Shown one piece after another: positions 45,651 through 54,526 of a DNA stretch of 64,000 bases. The notes under the pieces were generated by a model. It saw nothing but the letters and a program-made list of their open reading frames with translations, did no database searches and was not told the DNA's origin. Origin of the DNA: DATBDN01 sp963715995. GTDB lineage: Bacteria > Actinomycetota > Thermoleophilia > Solirubrobacterales > Thermoleophilaceae. How positions within the stretch are numbered: position 1 is the first letter of the stretch; every line of letters begins with the position of its first letter. The stretch is from contig OY970283.1 of NCBI GenBank assembly GCA_963715995.1, positions 1,488,001 through 1,552,000 on the forward strand. Reading direction: 5' to 3'. Position numbers and translations under genes: made by a program.

Positions 45651-46175
45651 CTAGGCGGGTTCGGAGCAGGCGCTCGCCGCGCGGGGCGCGAAGCGGGCGA
45701 AGACCGCGGCGAGCGTCTCGATCTCGGCGGCTGAGAGCTGCTCGAAGAACCGCTCCTGCACCGAGGCGAAGTGGCTCGACTGGGCCTTGCGGACCAGGTC
45801 GAGGCCGGGGGTGGTGAGGTGAGCCTCGACGGCGCGCGCGTCGCCTGCGGCCGAGCGCCGCTCGACTAGCCCGCGACCTTCGAGCGTGTCGACAATGCGT
45901 GAGATCCGGCTCAGGCTCAGGCCGGTCGCGACAGCAAGGGCGGACAGCCGCAGGCTGCGTCCTTCGGCCGCGGCCAGGCGGCCCAGGCACTCAACGCCGC
46001 TCAGCGTGAGGCCGTGCTCGGCCTCGAGCTCGGCATCGAGCGCGCGGGTGAGGCGCTTGTGCGTCTCGAGCATTCCGATCCACGCGTCGGCGTGGGTGTC
46101 GGACCAGCTGGCCAGCCCGTCGTCACCGAGGACGTAGGCGCATTTGGAGCTCGTGGTGTCAGCTGGTCCGGGCAT
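45651..46175 (-). CDS. MarR family transcriptional regulator
   Basis: This is a 174-residue winged-helix repressor: LTLSGVECLGRLAAAEGRSLRLSALAVATGLSLSRISRIVDTLEGRGLVERR carries the recognition helix and wing (SAAGDARAVEAHLT), followed by the dimer helices. MarR proteins release DNA on binding phenolics or on oxidation. ATG at 46175 was chosen over an in-frame TTG at 46190 because an operator copy occupies 46179-46190. It is upstream of, and on the same strand as, yceI and the FMN reductase, and its likely sites precede both transcripts. Confidence 0.92.
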   Translation of the reverse strand: MPGPADTTSSKCAYVLGDDGLASWSDTHADAWIGMLETHKRLTRALDAELEAEHGLTLSGVECLGRLAAAEGRSLRLSALAVATGLSLSRISRIVDTLEGRGLVERRSAAGDARAVEAHLTTPGLDLVRKAQSSHFASVQERFFEQLSAAEIETLAAVFARFAPRAASACSEPA

Positions 46176-46178
46176 TAC

Positions 46179-46195
46179 TTGCTCTGGCAATCATA
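46179..46195 (-). promoter_or_regulatory. marR -10 element and operator
   Basis: On the minus strand TATGAT (46195-46190) is followed directly by TTGCCAGAGCAA (46190-46179), then the ATG at 46175. The operator has the same TTGC-n4-GCAA form as the two sites at yceI and the same place relative to the -10, indicating autorepression. The esterase stop codon overlaps this element. Confidence 0.65.
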
Positions 46196-46822
46196 GCCGT
46201 TGCGACAGCCAATCGGTGGCCGCGGGCAGGTGCTGAGGGTCGATGTTGTGGGCGGCGTCGGACTCGTGGTAGTCGACCGTGAAGCCCGCCCCCTCGAGCG
46301 TCGCGCGCGCGCTGCGCGCGAAGGCGACCTCCATCACGGGATCGCGGCGGCCGTGGGCGATGAAGACCGGCAGATCGCTGCGTGTGAGGTCCGGCTCCCA
46401 GCCCGCGACGACCGGGATGAAGCCGGAGAAGATCAGCAGGCCGGCTGCGGGCGGTCCGCGCTCAGACCGAGCGAGTAGCTCATCACCGAGCCCATGGAGA
46501 AGCCGCCGAACACCGTCTGCTCGGGCGTGAGGCCGGTGCGTTCCCACAGCTCGTCGTGGAACGAGGCAAGCGCGGCGAACGCCGCGTTGAAGCTGTCCGG
46601 GTCCGGATAGCCAACCCGCGGCACGACGTACCAGTGGTAGCCCGGCCAGCCGGGGAGGGTCAGCGGTGCGCGCGGCGTGACCACGTGCAGGCGGCGCTCG
46701 GGATCGAGCACGTCGGCGAGCCCGAGCAGGTCGTTCTCGTCGGCCCCGCGGCCGTGGTGCAGCACGAGCAGACCGGTCGCATCGCCGGCCGCCGGACGCT
46801 CACGAAAGGCGAGCTCGCTCAA
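46191..46822 (-). CDS. Phospholipase/carboxylesterase family hydrolase, frameshifted
   Basis: This is an alpha/beta hydrolase related to bacterial carboxylesterases (Abhydrolase_2). The first part has LLVLHHGRGADENDLLGLADVL and the nucleophile elbow FGGFSMGSVMS. The frame breaks after SLGLSADRPQP near 46441-46456 and resumes as AGLLIFSGFIPVVAG, followed by VFIAHGRRDPVMEV (catalytic Asp) and ESDAAHNIDPQHL (catalytic His). Here one base is missing rather than added. The joined protein is about 210 residues, full length for the family. TTG at 46822 has GGAG 7 nt before it. A real pseudogene cannot be excluded. Confidence 0.82.
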
Positions 46823-46869
46823 TGTCGTCTCCAGTTCTTTCGCTAATTGCAAACACGCGTTATACGAGT

Positions 46870-47010
46870 TTGCGACATCTTGGAAATTGGCCTATTCAGC
46901 CGTCCCTTTGCGAGTCCGATCGCACTACCAGGCAGCGCAGGCGACTCAAGGAGAGGACGGGACGACATGGGTTTCAAGAGCAACTAGCTTCAAGCACCGA
47001 ATCGATGCGA
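46870..47010 (+). ncRNA. Candidate structured RNA or leader upstream of HD-GYP gene
   Basis: TTGCGA (46870-46875), 17 bp, TATTCA (46893-46898) is a plausible promoter in a 260-bp gap without a gene. From about 46900 the sequence can fold: CCGTCC (46900-46905) pairs with GGACGG (46955-46960), and GAGTC (46912-46916) with GACTC (46943-46947), enclosing a ribosome-site-like AAGGAGAG. A six-codon frame (ATG 46967 to TAG 46987) follows, and then a strong terminator. It could be a small RNA, or an attenuator/riboswitch for the phosphodiesterase gene starting at 47083. It matches no RNA family I recognise. Confidence 0.42.
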
Positions 47011-47040
47011 ACGGGCCGCCACGAGCGGCCCGTTTCGTTT
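47011..47040 (+). terminator. Intrinsic terminator before HD-GYP gene
   Basis: ACGGGCCGC-cacga-GCGGCCCGT is a perfect 9-bp stem with a 5-nt loop followed by TTCGTTT. It is the clearest intrinsic terminator in the window. It sits 43 bp before the GTG at 47083, so it either ends a short upstream RNA or conditions transcription into the HD-GYP gene. Confidence 0.8.
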
Positions 47041-47082
47041 CCCAGTGCTTCAGATTCGGCCTGAAAAGCCGATAAATACGGC

Positions 47083-48441
47083 GTGGGCGCGAGGCGGCAC
47101 ACGACGATGCTCCTTGCCGAGACGGCTCTCGGCGCGACGGCCGCCTTCATCGCACTCGCTTATGAACCTCTCGACCGGGCCGATGGCGTGGAGCTCGTCG
47201 GGCTGTTCCTGGCTCTGGCGATCGCGAGCGATGCGTTTGCGATCGTCACCGACCGCGGGCTGAACGTCTCCGGCTCGCTCCTGGCGATCGTGCTCGCGAT
47301 TGCCCTGACGGGGCCGGCCGGCGGCGTGATCGTCGGGACGCTGTCGGCGCTCGTCGACGGGCTGCGGCTGCGGCGGCCGATCGCATCGATCGTGAGCAAT
47401 GTGGCCGTGTATGCCGCGTTCCCCGTGGCGGGTGGGTTCACGTTGCGCTGGCTCTCGGACCTGTTCGATGCGCAGCTCGGCAGCCTTGCGTTCGCGACCG
47501 CGTTGGCCCTGGCATTCGTGGTTGCTCTGCTCTTCAACTTCTTCCACGTCGCGCTCCACGTGCGCGTCTTCTCCGGGCGCCGGGTTGTCGACCAGATCGT
47601 GGATGTGCTCGTGCCGCTGCTTCCGTCCGAGCTCCTCACCGGGCTGCTCGGGGCCACGGTCGCGACGCTGTATCCGAAGCTCGGCGTCGCCGTGATCATC
47701 CTCGTCGCGCTCGTGCTGCTCGGCTTCCTGTACGTCATGCGCGAGCTCCAGCGCTCGCAGGCGCGCGCCGAGCGCCTGCGCGCGATCCAGGTCGACGTCC
47801 TCTTCTCGATGGTGCGCACGCTGTCGCTGCGCGACCGGATGACCGCGCGCCACTCCGCCGCGGTTGCGCGCTACGCCCAGGCCATGGCGCGCGCCGCGGG
47901 CGCGACTTCTGAGCAGCAGCGCCTCGTGCACACCGCGGGCCTGCTGCACGACATCGGTAAGTCGATCTTCCCCGACCACGTGCTGTTCGCCGATGGCTCC
48001 CTGAACGACTCCCAGTGGGAGATCGTCAAGCAGCACCCCGCGCACGGCGCGTCGATGATCGCCCAGATCGAGGAGTTCGCCGACATCGCCGAGCTGGTGC
48101 ACGCCCACCACGAGCGCATCGACGGAACCGGCTACCCGCTGGGGCTTGCAGGTGACGACGTGCCCTGGCTGTCACGGATGCTGTCGATCGCCGACACGTA
48201 CGACGTGATGACCTCGCGCGATTCCTACCGCGACCCCGTGAGCTCGGCAGAGGCGATCGCCGAGCTGCGGCGCGTGTCCGGCAAGCAGCTCGACGGTGAG
48301 CTGGTCGAGGTGTTCATCGGGCTGCTCGCCCGCGAGGAGCTCGCCTTCGGGCACGGTGACGACACCGACTTCGAGCGCGAGCTCGAGCAGGAGCGCGCGC
48401 GTGCGCTCGCGCTCCCCACGCTGGCAGGGGCCACGGGCTGA
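47083..48441 (+). CDS. Membrane HD-GYP domain c-di-GMP phosphodiesterase
   Basis: This is a 452-residue protein with about seven hydrophobic segments over residues 5-220, resembling a MASE-type sensor, then a complete HD-GYP domain. That domain has RHSAAVARYAQAMARA, LLHDIGK, HPAHGASMI, HHERIDGTGYP and ADTYDVMTS. All catalytic and metal residues are present, so it should hydrolyse c-di-GMP, in contrast to the degenerate domain at 4540-6516. GTG at 47083 or ATG at 47107 may start it. It overlaps the MFS gene by 1 bp. A terminator just upstream raises the chance of attenuation control. Confidence 0.92.
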   Translation: MGARRHTTMLLAETALGATAAFIALAYEPLDRADGVELVGLFLALAIASDAFAIVTDRGLNVSGSLLAIVLAIALTGPAGGVIVGTLSALVDGLRLRRPIASIVSNVAVYAAFPVAGGFTLRWLSDLFDAQLGSLAFATALALAFVVALLFNFFHVALHVRVFSGRRVVDQIVDVLVPLLPSELLTGLLGATVATLYPKLGVAVIILVALVLLGFLYVMRELQRSQARAERLRAIQVDVLFSMVRTLSLRDRMTARHSAAVARYAQAMARAAGATSEQQRLVHTAGLLHDIGKSIFPDHVLFADGSLNDSQWEIVKQHPAHGASMIAQIEEFADIAELVHAHHERIDGTGYPLGLAGDDVPWLSRMLSIADTYDVMTSRDSYRDPVSSAEAIAELRRVSGKQLDGELVEVFIGLLAREELAFGHGDDTDFERELEQERARALALPTLAGATG

Positions 48442-49655
48442 TGCACCAGTCGGTGCAGGCACTGCGGCTACCAGGGTTGCCGCGCCTCGCGGGTGCCCTG
48501 ACGCTGGCCGAGCTCGGCGAGACGCTTGCCGCGATCGCGCTCGCTGTGGTCGTCTTCGGGCGCTCCGGCTCGGTGCTCGCCACGGGAGCCTTCTTCGTGG
48601 CCGCGCGGCTCGGGCCCGCGTTCATGAGTCAGCCGCTCGCCGCCTTCATCGACCGCGTGGCCGACCGCCGCGGGCTGGCCTGCTGCTTCGCCGCGGAGGC
48701 GGTCCTGTTCGCGGCGCTTGCAGCACCGCTGCCCGTCGTGGTGCTGATCATCGTGCCGGTCCTGACCGGAACGCTCGCGGTGTGCTGCCGCAGCGTCACG
48801 CGTGCAGAGGCGGCCGTTCGGTTGACGCGCGCCGAGCGCCTGCGCGACGGCAACAGCGGGCTCAACATCGGCTTCGCCATCGCGGGCACCGCAGGTGCGG
48901 CGGCAGGAGGCGCGCTGGCTGCGCTCACCACGCCGGCCGTCCCGCTGTTCTGCGCGTCTGCGTGCTTCGCCTTCGGCGGCCTGCTCGTGCTCCGGACGCC
49001 GCGGGCGCGGCCGCCGGCCGTCGCCGAGACGCTGCTCGGGCACCTGCGCGAGGGGCTCGCCTACGCCCGCTCGGACCGCACGGCGATGCTGCTGATCTGC
49101 GTGCAGACCGCGGCGATGCTCGGCTTCATGCTGGTGATACCGATCGAGGTCGTCTACGCCGAGCGCGATCTCGGCGTGGGCCCGGGCGGCTACGGCGCGC
49201 TGCTGGCGGCGTGGGGCGTCGGCATCGTTCTGGGCGGCGCGCTCTTCGCACGCGCGAGCCGCTCGCCGCTCACGGCGCTGGCGGCCGTGGCGTCGCTGGC
49301 GGTCGCCAGTGCGTATGCGGGTCTGGCGCTCGCTCCGTCGCTCGCGTTTGCCTGCGTCGCGTCGGTGATCGGCGGGATCGGCAACGGCGTGCAGTGGGTT
49401 GCGGTGATGACGGCCGTGCAGGAACGTGTGTCCGAAGCGCTCCAGGTGCGCGTGGTCGGACTGCTGGACGCCGGCGCGCAGCTGGCGCCCGGACTTGGCT
49501 TCGCGCTCGGCAGCATCCTGACCGCGGCGCTCTCGGCGCGGGCCACCTACGGGATCGCCGCGGTGGCCACGACGATGGCCGCGATCGCGTTCTTCGTGAT
49601 GCATGCGCGCGGCGCGCGCGCCCTGCCCGCCTCGCGGGCGGCTGCTCAGCTCTGA
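48441..49655 (+). CDS. Major facilitator superfamily transporter
   Basis: This is a 404-residue membrane protein with about 12 hydrophobic segments. It has a loop resembling the MFS motif A (FIDRVADRRGLACC) between TM2 and TM3 and a repeat of it in the second half (ARASRSPLTAL). It belongs to the MFS_3/enterobactin-exporter-like group. ATG at 48441 shares its A with the upstream stop, so it is coupled to the HD-GYP gene. Substrate unknown; efflux is likely for the family. Confidence 0.86.
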   Translation: MHQSVQALRLPGLPRLAGALTLAELGETLAAIALAVVVFGRSGSVLATGAFFVAARLGPAFMSQPLAAFIDRVADRRGLACCFAAEAVLFAALAAPLPVVVLIIVPVLTGTLAVCCRSVTRAEAAVRLTRAERLRDGNSGLNIGFAIAGTAGAAAGGALAALTTPAVPLFCASACFAFGGLLVLRTPRARPPAVAETLLGHLREGLAYARSDRTAMLLICVQTAAMLGFMLVIPIEVVYAERDLGVGPGGYGALLAAWGVGIVLGGALFARASRSPLTALAAVASLAVASAYAGLALAPSLAFACVASVIGGIGNGVQWVAVMTAVQERVSEALQVRVVGLLDAGAQLAPGLGFALGSILTAALSARATYGIAAVATTMAAIAFFVMHARGARALPASRAAAQL

Positions 49656-49698
49656 CGTCGTCTAGCTTTCGGGGGGAAACCAATCAAGGAGACACCCG

Positions 49699-50307
49699 TT
49701 GGCCTACGAAGTCCCAGCGCTTCCCTATGACTACAACGCTCTCGAGCCGACGATCGACGAGCAGACGATGAAGCTTCACCACGACAAGCACCATCAGGCT
49801 TACGTGGACAAGGCCAACGGCGCCGTGGAGGGCACCGAGTGGGAGGGTAAGCCGGTCGAAGAGGTGCTCCAGAACCTCTCCTCGCTGCCCGACGACAAGC
49901 AGGGCGTGTTCCGCAACAACGGCGGCGGCCATGCCAACCACTCCCTGTTCTGGGAGTCGATGAGCCCCGATGGCGGCGGCGAGCCGAGCGGTGAGCTTGG
50001 CGACGCGATCAAGGACGCCTTCGGCTCCTTCGACGACTTCAAGGAGCAGTTCGAGGCCAACGGCGTGGGCCAGTTCGGCTCAGGCTGGACCTGGCTCGTG
50101 CTGGACGGCGGCGAGCTCAAGCTCGAGAAGACGCCGAACCAGGACAGCCCGGTCCTGAACGGCCAGACGCCGCTGCTCGGCAACGACGTGTGGGAGCACG
50201 CCTACTACCTGACCTACCAGAACAAGCGACCGGACTACCTGAAGGCCTGGTGGGACGTCGTGAACTGGGACAAGGTCTCAGAGCGGTACTCCGCCGCCAA
50301 GGGGTAG
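49699..50307 (+). CDS. sodA: Superoxide dismutase (Fe/Mn family)
   Basis: This 202-residue enzyme dismutates superoxide. The metal ligands are evident: His in MKLHHDKHHQAYV, His in GGGHANHSLFWESM, and Asp and His in NDVWEHAYYLTYQNKRPDYLKAWWDVVNW. The motif GQFGSGWTWLV is typical; GGGHANHSLFW with Gly and Gln patterns suggests Mn use, though Fe or cambialistic use is possible. TTG at 49699 has AAGGAG upstream and gives the family N-terminus. The stop overlaps the fprA GTG by one base. Confidence 0.95.
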   Translation: MAYEVPALPYDYNALEPTIDEQTMKLHHDKHHQAYVDKANGAVEGTEWEGKPVEEVLQNLSSLPDDKQGVFRNNGGGHANHSLFWESMSPDGGGEPSGELGDAIKDAFGSFDDFKEQFEANGVGQFGSGWTWLVLDGGELKLEKTPNQDSPVLNGQTPLLGNDVWEHAYYLTYQNKRPDYLKAWWDVVNWDKVSERYSAAKG

Positions 50308-51686
50308 TGGCGCAGCGAGTCGCGGTGGTAGGAGCCGGCCCGGCCGGCTTCTACGCCTGCGAGGACCTGCTCAAAGCAGGGTTCGAAGTCGACCTCTACG
50401 ACGTCCTGCCGACACCGTTCGGGCTCGTGCGCTCGGGCGTGGCGCCGGACCATCCGAAGATCAAGTCGGTCACGCGCCGTTTCGAGAAGACGGCGGCGCA
50501 GCCCGGCTTCCGCTTCTTCGGCGGCGTCGAGCTGGGCTCGGACGTGGAGCGCGACGAGCTGTTCGAGCGCTACCACGCGGTCATCTACGCCGTCGGGACC
50601 TCGGCCGACAACCGGCTCGGCATCGCGGGCGAGGACCGGCCGGGCTCGCATGCGGCCACCGAGTTCGTCGCCTGGTACAACGGCCACCCCGAGTACGCGG
50701 GCTACGAGTTCGACCTCTCGGCCACGCGCGCGGTGGTGATCGGCAACGGCAACGTCGCGATCGACGTCGCGCGGATGCTGGTGCTCGATCCCGACGAGAT
50801 CTCGGTCACCGACACGGCCGACCACGCGATCGCCGGGCTGGCCTCGGCGCAGGTGGAGCACGTGATCATGCTCGGGCGCCGCGGCCCCGCCCAGGCAGCG
50901 TTCACCAACCCGGAGCTGCTGGAGCTGGGCGAGCTGAAGCGCTCGGACGTGATCGTCCATCCCGAGGAGCTCGAGCTCGACGAGCATTCGGCCCGCTGGC
51001 TCGAGGAGCACGGAGACAAGACGGCGCGCCGCAACGTCGAGATCCTGCGCGACTACGCGGGGCGTGAGCCGACCGGCAAGTCGCACCGCATCGAGCTGCG
51101 CTTCCTGCGCTCACCGGTCGAGCTGCTGGGCGACGACGACGACGCGCCGGTGGCCGGCATCCGCGTCGTCCACAACCGGATCGAGCCGGACGAGCGCGGC
51201 AACCTGCGCGCGCTGCCGACCGGCGAGGAGGAGGTGATCGAGTGCGGCCTGGTGCTGCGCTCGATCGGCTATCGCGGCCGCCCGCTGCCCGGCGTGGCGT
51301 TCGACGAGCGCCGCGGGCTGATCCCAAACGACGCCGGCCGCGTGACCGGCGAGGACGGTCAGCCGAGCCCGGGCGAGTACGTGGTCGGCTGGATCAAGCG
51401 CGGCCCCTCAGGCGTGATCGGCACGAACAAGAAGGACGCCTCGGACACCGTCGGGCGCCTGCTCGAGGACGCGGAGGCGGGGCGACTGAACGAACCCACG
51501 CAGGTCGCCGACGGCGGGGCGGTCGAGGCATGGCTGCGCGCCAGAGTGCCCGGGCTCGTGACCTGGTCGGGCTGGCAGGAGATCGACCGTCACGAGACGA
51601 CGGCCGGCGAACCGCACGGGCGTCCCCGCGTGAAGGTGATCAGCGTCGCCGAGATGCGCGAGATCGCCCGCGGCTCAGCCGGCTGA
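50307..51686 (+). CDS. fprA: Ferredoxin-NADP+ reductase, adrenodoxin-reductase type
   Basis: This 459-residue flavoenzyme moves electrons between NADPH and ferredoxin and is an FprA homologue. The N-terminus VAVVGAGPAGFYACEDLLKAG binds FAD. LPTPFGLVRSGVAPDHPKIK, AVVIGNGNVAIDVARML (NADPH), LGRRGPAQAAFTNPEL and GWIKRGPSGVIGTNKKDA are diagnostic of the adrenodoxin-reductase family. GTG at 50307 overlaps the sod stop. A P450 follows 92 bp downstream on the same strand, and FprA proteins serve P450s through small ferredoxins, so they may form one electron chain. No ferredoxin gene is in the window. Confidence 0.94.
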   Translation: MAQRVAVVGAGPAGFYACEDLLKAGFEVDLYDVLPTPFGLVRSGVAPDHPKIKSVTRRFEKTAAQPGFRFFGGVELGSDVERDELFERYHAVIYAVGTSADNRLGIAGEDRPGSHAATEFVAWYNGHPEYAGYEFDLSATRAVVIGNGNVAIDVARMLVLDPDEISVTDTADHAIAGLASAQVEHVIMLGRRGPAQAAFTNPELLELGELKRSDVIVHPEELELDEHSARWLEEHGDKTARRNVEILRDYAGREPTGKSHRIELRFLRSPVELLGDDDDAPVAGIRVVHNRIEPDERGNLRALPTGEEEVIECGLVLRSIGYRGRPLPGVAFDERRGLIPNDAGRVTGEDGQPSPGEYVVGWIKRGPSGVIGTNKKDASDTVGRLLEDAEAGRLNEPTQVADGGAVEAWLRARVPGLVTWSGWQEIDRHETTAGEPHGRPRVKVISVAEMREIARGSAG

Positions 51687-51778
51687 GTGTGCGGCAGGCG
51701 CGCCCGGCCCAGACGCGGCGGCCGAGTGTGACCGCCCGCACCCCGCCGCCTGGTGCGCACTGTTACAAAGGGTGCGGG

Positions 51779-53089
51779 ATGAGAGACAAGCTGCCTCCAG
51801 GTCTGCCGCTGCCGAGCCTCATTCAGACGCTGGGCTGGTGGAACCGCCCATTGGCGTTCCACGAGAGTGCGCGACGGCGCTACGGGAACCGCTACACCGT
51901 GCGCCTGCTCGGCGCGCCGCCGTTCGTCATGCACGCGGACCCCGAGCACATCCGCGAGATCTTCACGGCGTCGCCCGAGGTGCTTCACCCCGGCGAGGGC
52001 GCGGGCATCCTCGAGCCGGTCGTCGGGACCTACTCGGTGATCCTTCTCGACGAGAAGGCGCACCTGAGCCAGCGCAAGATGATGCTGCCCGCGTTCCATG
52101 GCGAGAAGATGCAGCGCCTGGACGAGCTCGTCGCCGAGGTGACCGAGCGCGAGGTGGCCGGATGGCCGACGGGCAGCAGCGTCGAGCTTCACCCGCGGCT
52201 GCAGGACCTGACGCTCGAGGTGATCCTGCGCGCGGTGTTCGGCATGGAGCCGGGCGCCCGGCTCGACGGCCTGCGCGACGCGCTGCGCGACATCCTCACG
52301 TTCGCGACCCGTCCGATGACGCTGGTCCCCTACCTCCAGAAGGAGCTCGGCGGCCACTCGCGCTGGGCCCAGTTCATCGAGTTCCGCAAGCGCTCGGACG
52401 CGCTCGTCTACGAGCTGATCGCCGAGCGCCGCGCGACAGCGGTCGAGGATGCCGACGACGTGATGGGGATGCTGCTTGCGGCACGCCACGAGGACGGCTC
52501 GCCGATGTCCGACAAGGAGCTGCGCGACGAGCTGATGACGCTGCTGGTCGCAGGCCATGAGACGACCGCTTCCTCGCTTGCCTTCGGATTGAACATGCTC
52601 GCGCGCAACCAGCGGGTAGTGGGCGAGCTGCGCTCAGGCGACGACGACTACCTGACGGCCACGATCCACGAGATCCTGCGCGCGCGCCCGGTGCTGCCGA
52701 ACGCGGCGCCGCGCCTTGTGAAGCAGCCGGTCGAGATCGGTGGCTGGGAATACGAGCCGGGCGCCTGCCTGGTAGCCAACAGCTACCTCGTGCACCACGA
52801 CCCGGAGATCTACGAGGACCCCTACAGCTTCCAGCCCGAGCGCTTCCTCGACGAGGGCCCGGGGACCTACACCTGGATCCCGTTCGGCGGCGGCCGACGG
52901 CGCTGCATCGGGGCCAGCTTCGCGCTGCTCAAGATGAAGACCGTGCTTCGTGAGGTGGTCGAGCGCTACGACTTCGAGCCCGGCGTGAACGGCGCCGAGG
53001 TCTCGCGGCGGCGCAGCATCACCATCAGCCCGCGCTTCGGAGCATCGACGGTTTTGCGCTCGCGCGAGCGCGCACTTGCCGTGGCATAA
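51779..53089 (+). CDS. Cytochrome P450
   Basis: This is a 436-residue bacterial P450 with I-helix LLVAGHETTASSL, K-helix EILRARP, PERFLDEGPGTYTW and haem loop FGGGRRRCIGASFALLKM. It is similar in length and motifs to the P450 at 31457-32764, suggesting paralogues. TACAAA stands 9 nt before the ATG at 51779, so it may have its own leaderless promoter. The FprA gene upstream is a probable redox partner source, and an MFS pump starts 9 bp after its stop, hinting at modification and export of a shared compound. Confidence 0.93.
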   Translation: MRDKLPPGLPLPSLIQTLGWWNRPLAFHESARRRYGNRYTVRLLGAPPFVMHADPEHIREIFTASPEVLHPGEGAGILEPVVGTYSVILLDEKAHLSQRKMMLPAFHGEKMQRLDELVAEVTEREVAGWPTGSSVELHPRLQDLTLEVILRAVFGMEPGARLDGLRDALRDILTFATRPMTLVPYLQKELGGHSRWAQFIEFRKRSDALVYELIAERRATAVEDADDVMGMLLAARHEDGSPMSDKELRDELMTLLVAGHETTASSLAFGLNMLARNQRVVGELRSGDDDYLTATIHEILRARPVLPNAAPRLVKQPVEIGGWEYEPGACLVANSYLVHHDPEIYEDPYSFQPERFLDEGPGTYTWIPFGGGRRRCIGASFALLKMKTVLREVVERYDFEPGVNGAEVSRRRSITISPRFGASTVLRSRERALAVA

Positions 53090-53098
53090 CCTCGCGGC

Positions 53099-54526
53099 GT
53101 GAAGCGCACCATCCTGTGGCTCTGCTGCGTCGCGCAGTTCATGGTGATCCTCGATGTGTCGGTCGTGAACGTCGCGCTGCCGTCGATCCGCTCCGACCTG
53201 GGCTTCTCGCAGATCGATCTCCAGTGGGTTGTCAACGCGTACACGCTCACGCTGGCCGGCTTCCTGTTGCTCGGCGGCCGCGCAGCCGACCTGCTCGGGG
53301 ATCGGCGCGTGTTCATCTTCGGCCTGTCTGCGTTCACGCTGTCGTCGCTTGCCGGCGCGCTTGCCAACGCGCAGATGGTGCTGATCCTCGCGCGCGGCGT
53401 TCAGGGCATCGGCGGGGCGATCGTGACCCCGGTGACGCTGTCGATCATCACCAGCACGTTCGCCGAAGGCGGCGAGCGCAACCGCGCGCTTGCCGCGTGG
53501 AGCGCGATGGGCGGCGTCGGCGGCGCGGTCGGCGTCCTGTTGGGCGGAGTGCTCACCGAGGCGTTCGGCTGGCGCTCGATCCTGCTGATCAACGTGCCGG
53601 TGGGAGTCGCGGCGGCGCTAACGGCCTTCCGCTTCGTGACCGGCGGTCGCCAGCGCACGGGCGAGCGCAACTACGACCTTCTGGGTGCCGCGACGATCAC
53701 GGCGGGCCTGGTGATCCTCACCTACGCGATCGTCCGCACGGACGTGAACGGCTGGGGCGCGGCCAAGACGCTCGTGCCGATGGGCGCCGGGCTCGCTCTG
53801 GTGGCTGCCTTCCTCGTGATCGAGGGCCGCGTGGCCCGGCGGCCGCTCGTGCCGCTGCGCATCTTCCGCTCGCGCACGCTCTCGAGCGCGAACGTGGTGA
53901 TCTTCTTCCTCGGCGGCTCGGCGTTCTCGATGTGGTTCTTCGTCTCGCTCTACATGCAGCAGGTGCTGGGCTACTCCCCGATCGAGGCGGGGCTCGGGTT
54001 CGCGCCGATGAGCGCCGTTGTCGTCCTCGGCTCAGCGCTTGCCGGCAGGATCGCTGCGCGGGCGGGCGCCGGGCGGGTCCTGTCGGCCGGCATGGCGTGC
54101 GTGGGGGTGGGGCTGCTGCTGTTCTCGGGTGTCGACCTGCGTGGCGGCTACGTGACCGAGATCATGGTCCCCGGGCTCGTCACCGCCTTCGGGATCGGGC
54201 TCGTGTTCGTGTCTGGAACCGTGTCGGCGGTTGCCGGGGTCGAGCGCGCCGAGACCGGTCTCGCCTCCGGGCTCGTGAACACGTCGCGGACGTTCGGCGC
54301 GGCGCTCGGGATTGCGGTGCTGGCGACGGTTGCGAGTGCGCGCAGCTCGGCTGCGGCTTCACACGGCGCGGCCGCGCTCGTGCTCGGCTATCAGCGGGCC
54401 TTTCTGGTGAGTGCGTCGTTTGCGTTCGCGGGCGCACTCGTGGCGCTGATCTTCCTCTCGCGGGGTGTGAGGCAGCCGGCCCCCGCGACCTTGGCGGCCG
54501 CGGGAGCCGAGCCGGCAGGCGACTAG
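53099..54526 (+). CDS. MFS drug efflux transporter (EmrB/QacA, DHA2 family)
   Basis: This is a 475-residue transporter with about 14 hydrophobic segments. Motif D1 (LDVSVVNVALPSI), motif A (GGRAADLLGDRRVF), motif B (LILARGVQGIGGAIVTP) and motif C (GGVGGAVGVLLGGVLTEAFGWRSILLINVP) are all clear. Such pumps export drugs or metabolites by proton antiport. GTG at 53099 starts 9 bp after the P450 stop. The stop overlaps tail to tail with the small secreted-protein gene (CTAG, 54523-54526). Confidence 0.92.
   Translation: MKRTILWLCCVAQFMVILDVSVVNVALPSIRSDLGFSQIDLQWVVNAYTLTLAGFLLLGGRAADLLGDRRVFIFGLSAFTLSSLAGALANAQMVLILARGVQGIGGAIVTPVTLSIITSTFAEGGERNRALAAWSAMGGVGGAVGVLLGGVLTEAFGWRSILLINVPVGVAAALTAFRFVTGGRQRTGERNYDLLGAATITAGLVILTYAIVRTDVNGWGAAKTLVPMGAGLALVAAFLVIEGRVARRPLVPLRIFRSRTLSSANVVIFFLGGSAFSMWFFVSLYMQQVLGYSPIEAGLGFAPMSAVVVLGSALAGRIAARAGAGRVLSAGMACVGVGLLLFSGVDLRGGYVTEIMVPGLVTAFGIGLVFVSGTVSAVAGVERAETGLASGLVNTSRTFGAALGIAVLATVASARSSAAASHGAAALVLGYQRAFLVSASFAFAGALVALIFLSRGVRQPAPATLAAAGAEPAGD

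Noticed and set aside
46967..46987. Six-codon frame MGFKSN as a leader-peptide gene
   Set aside because: It has a ribosome site but is too short to support by itself and has no repeated regulatory codons; it is mentioned only as part of the candidate RNA.
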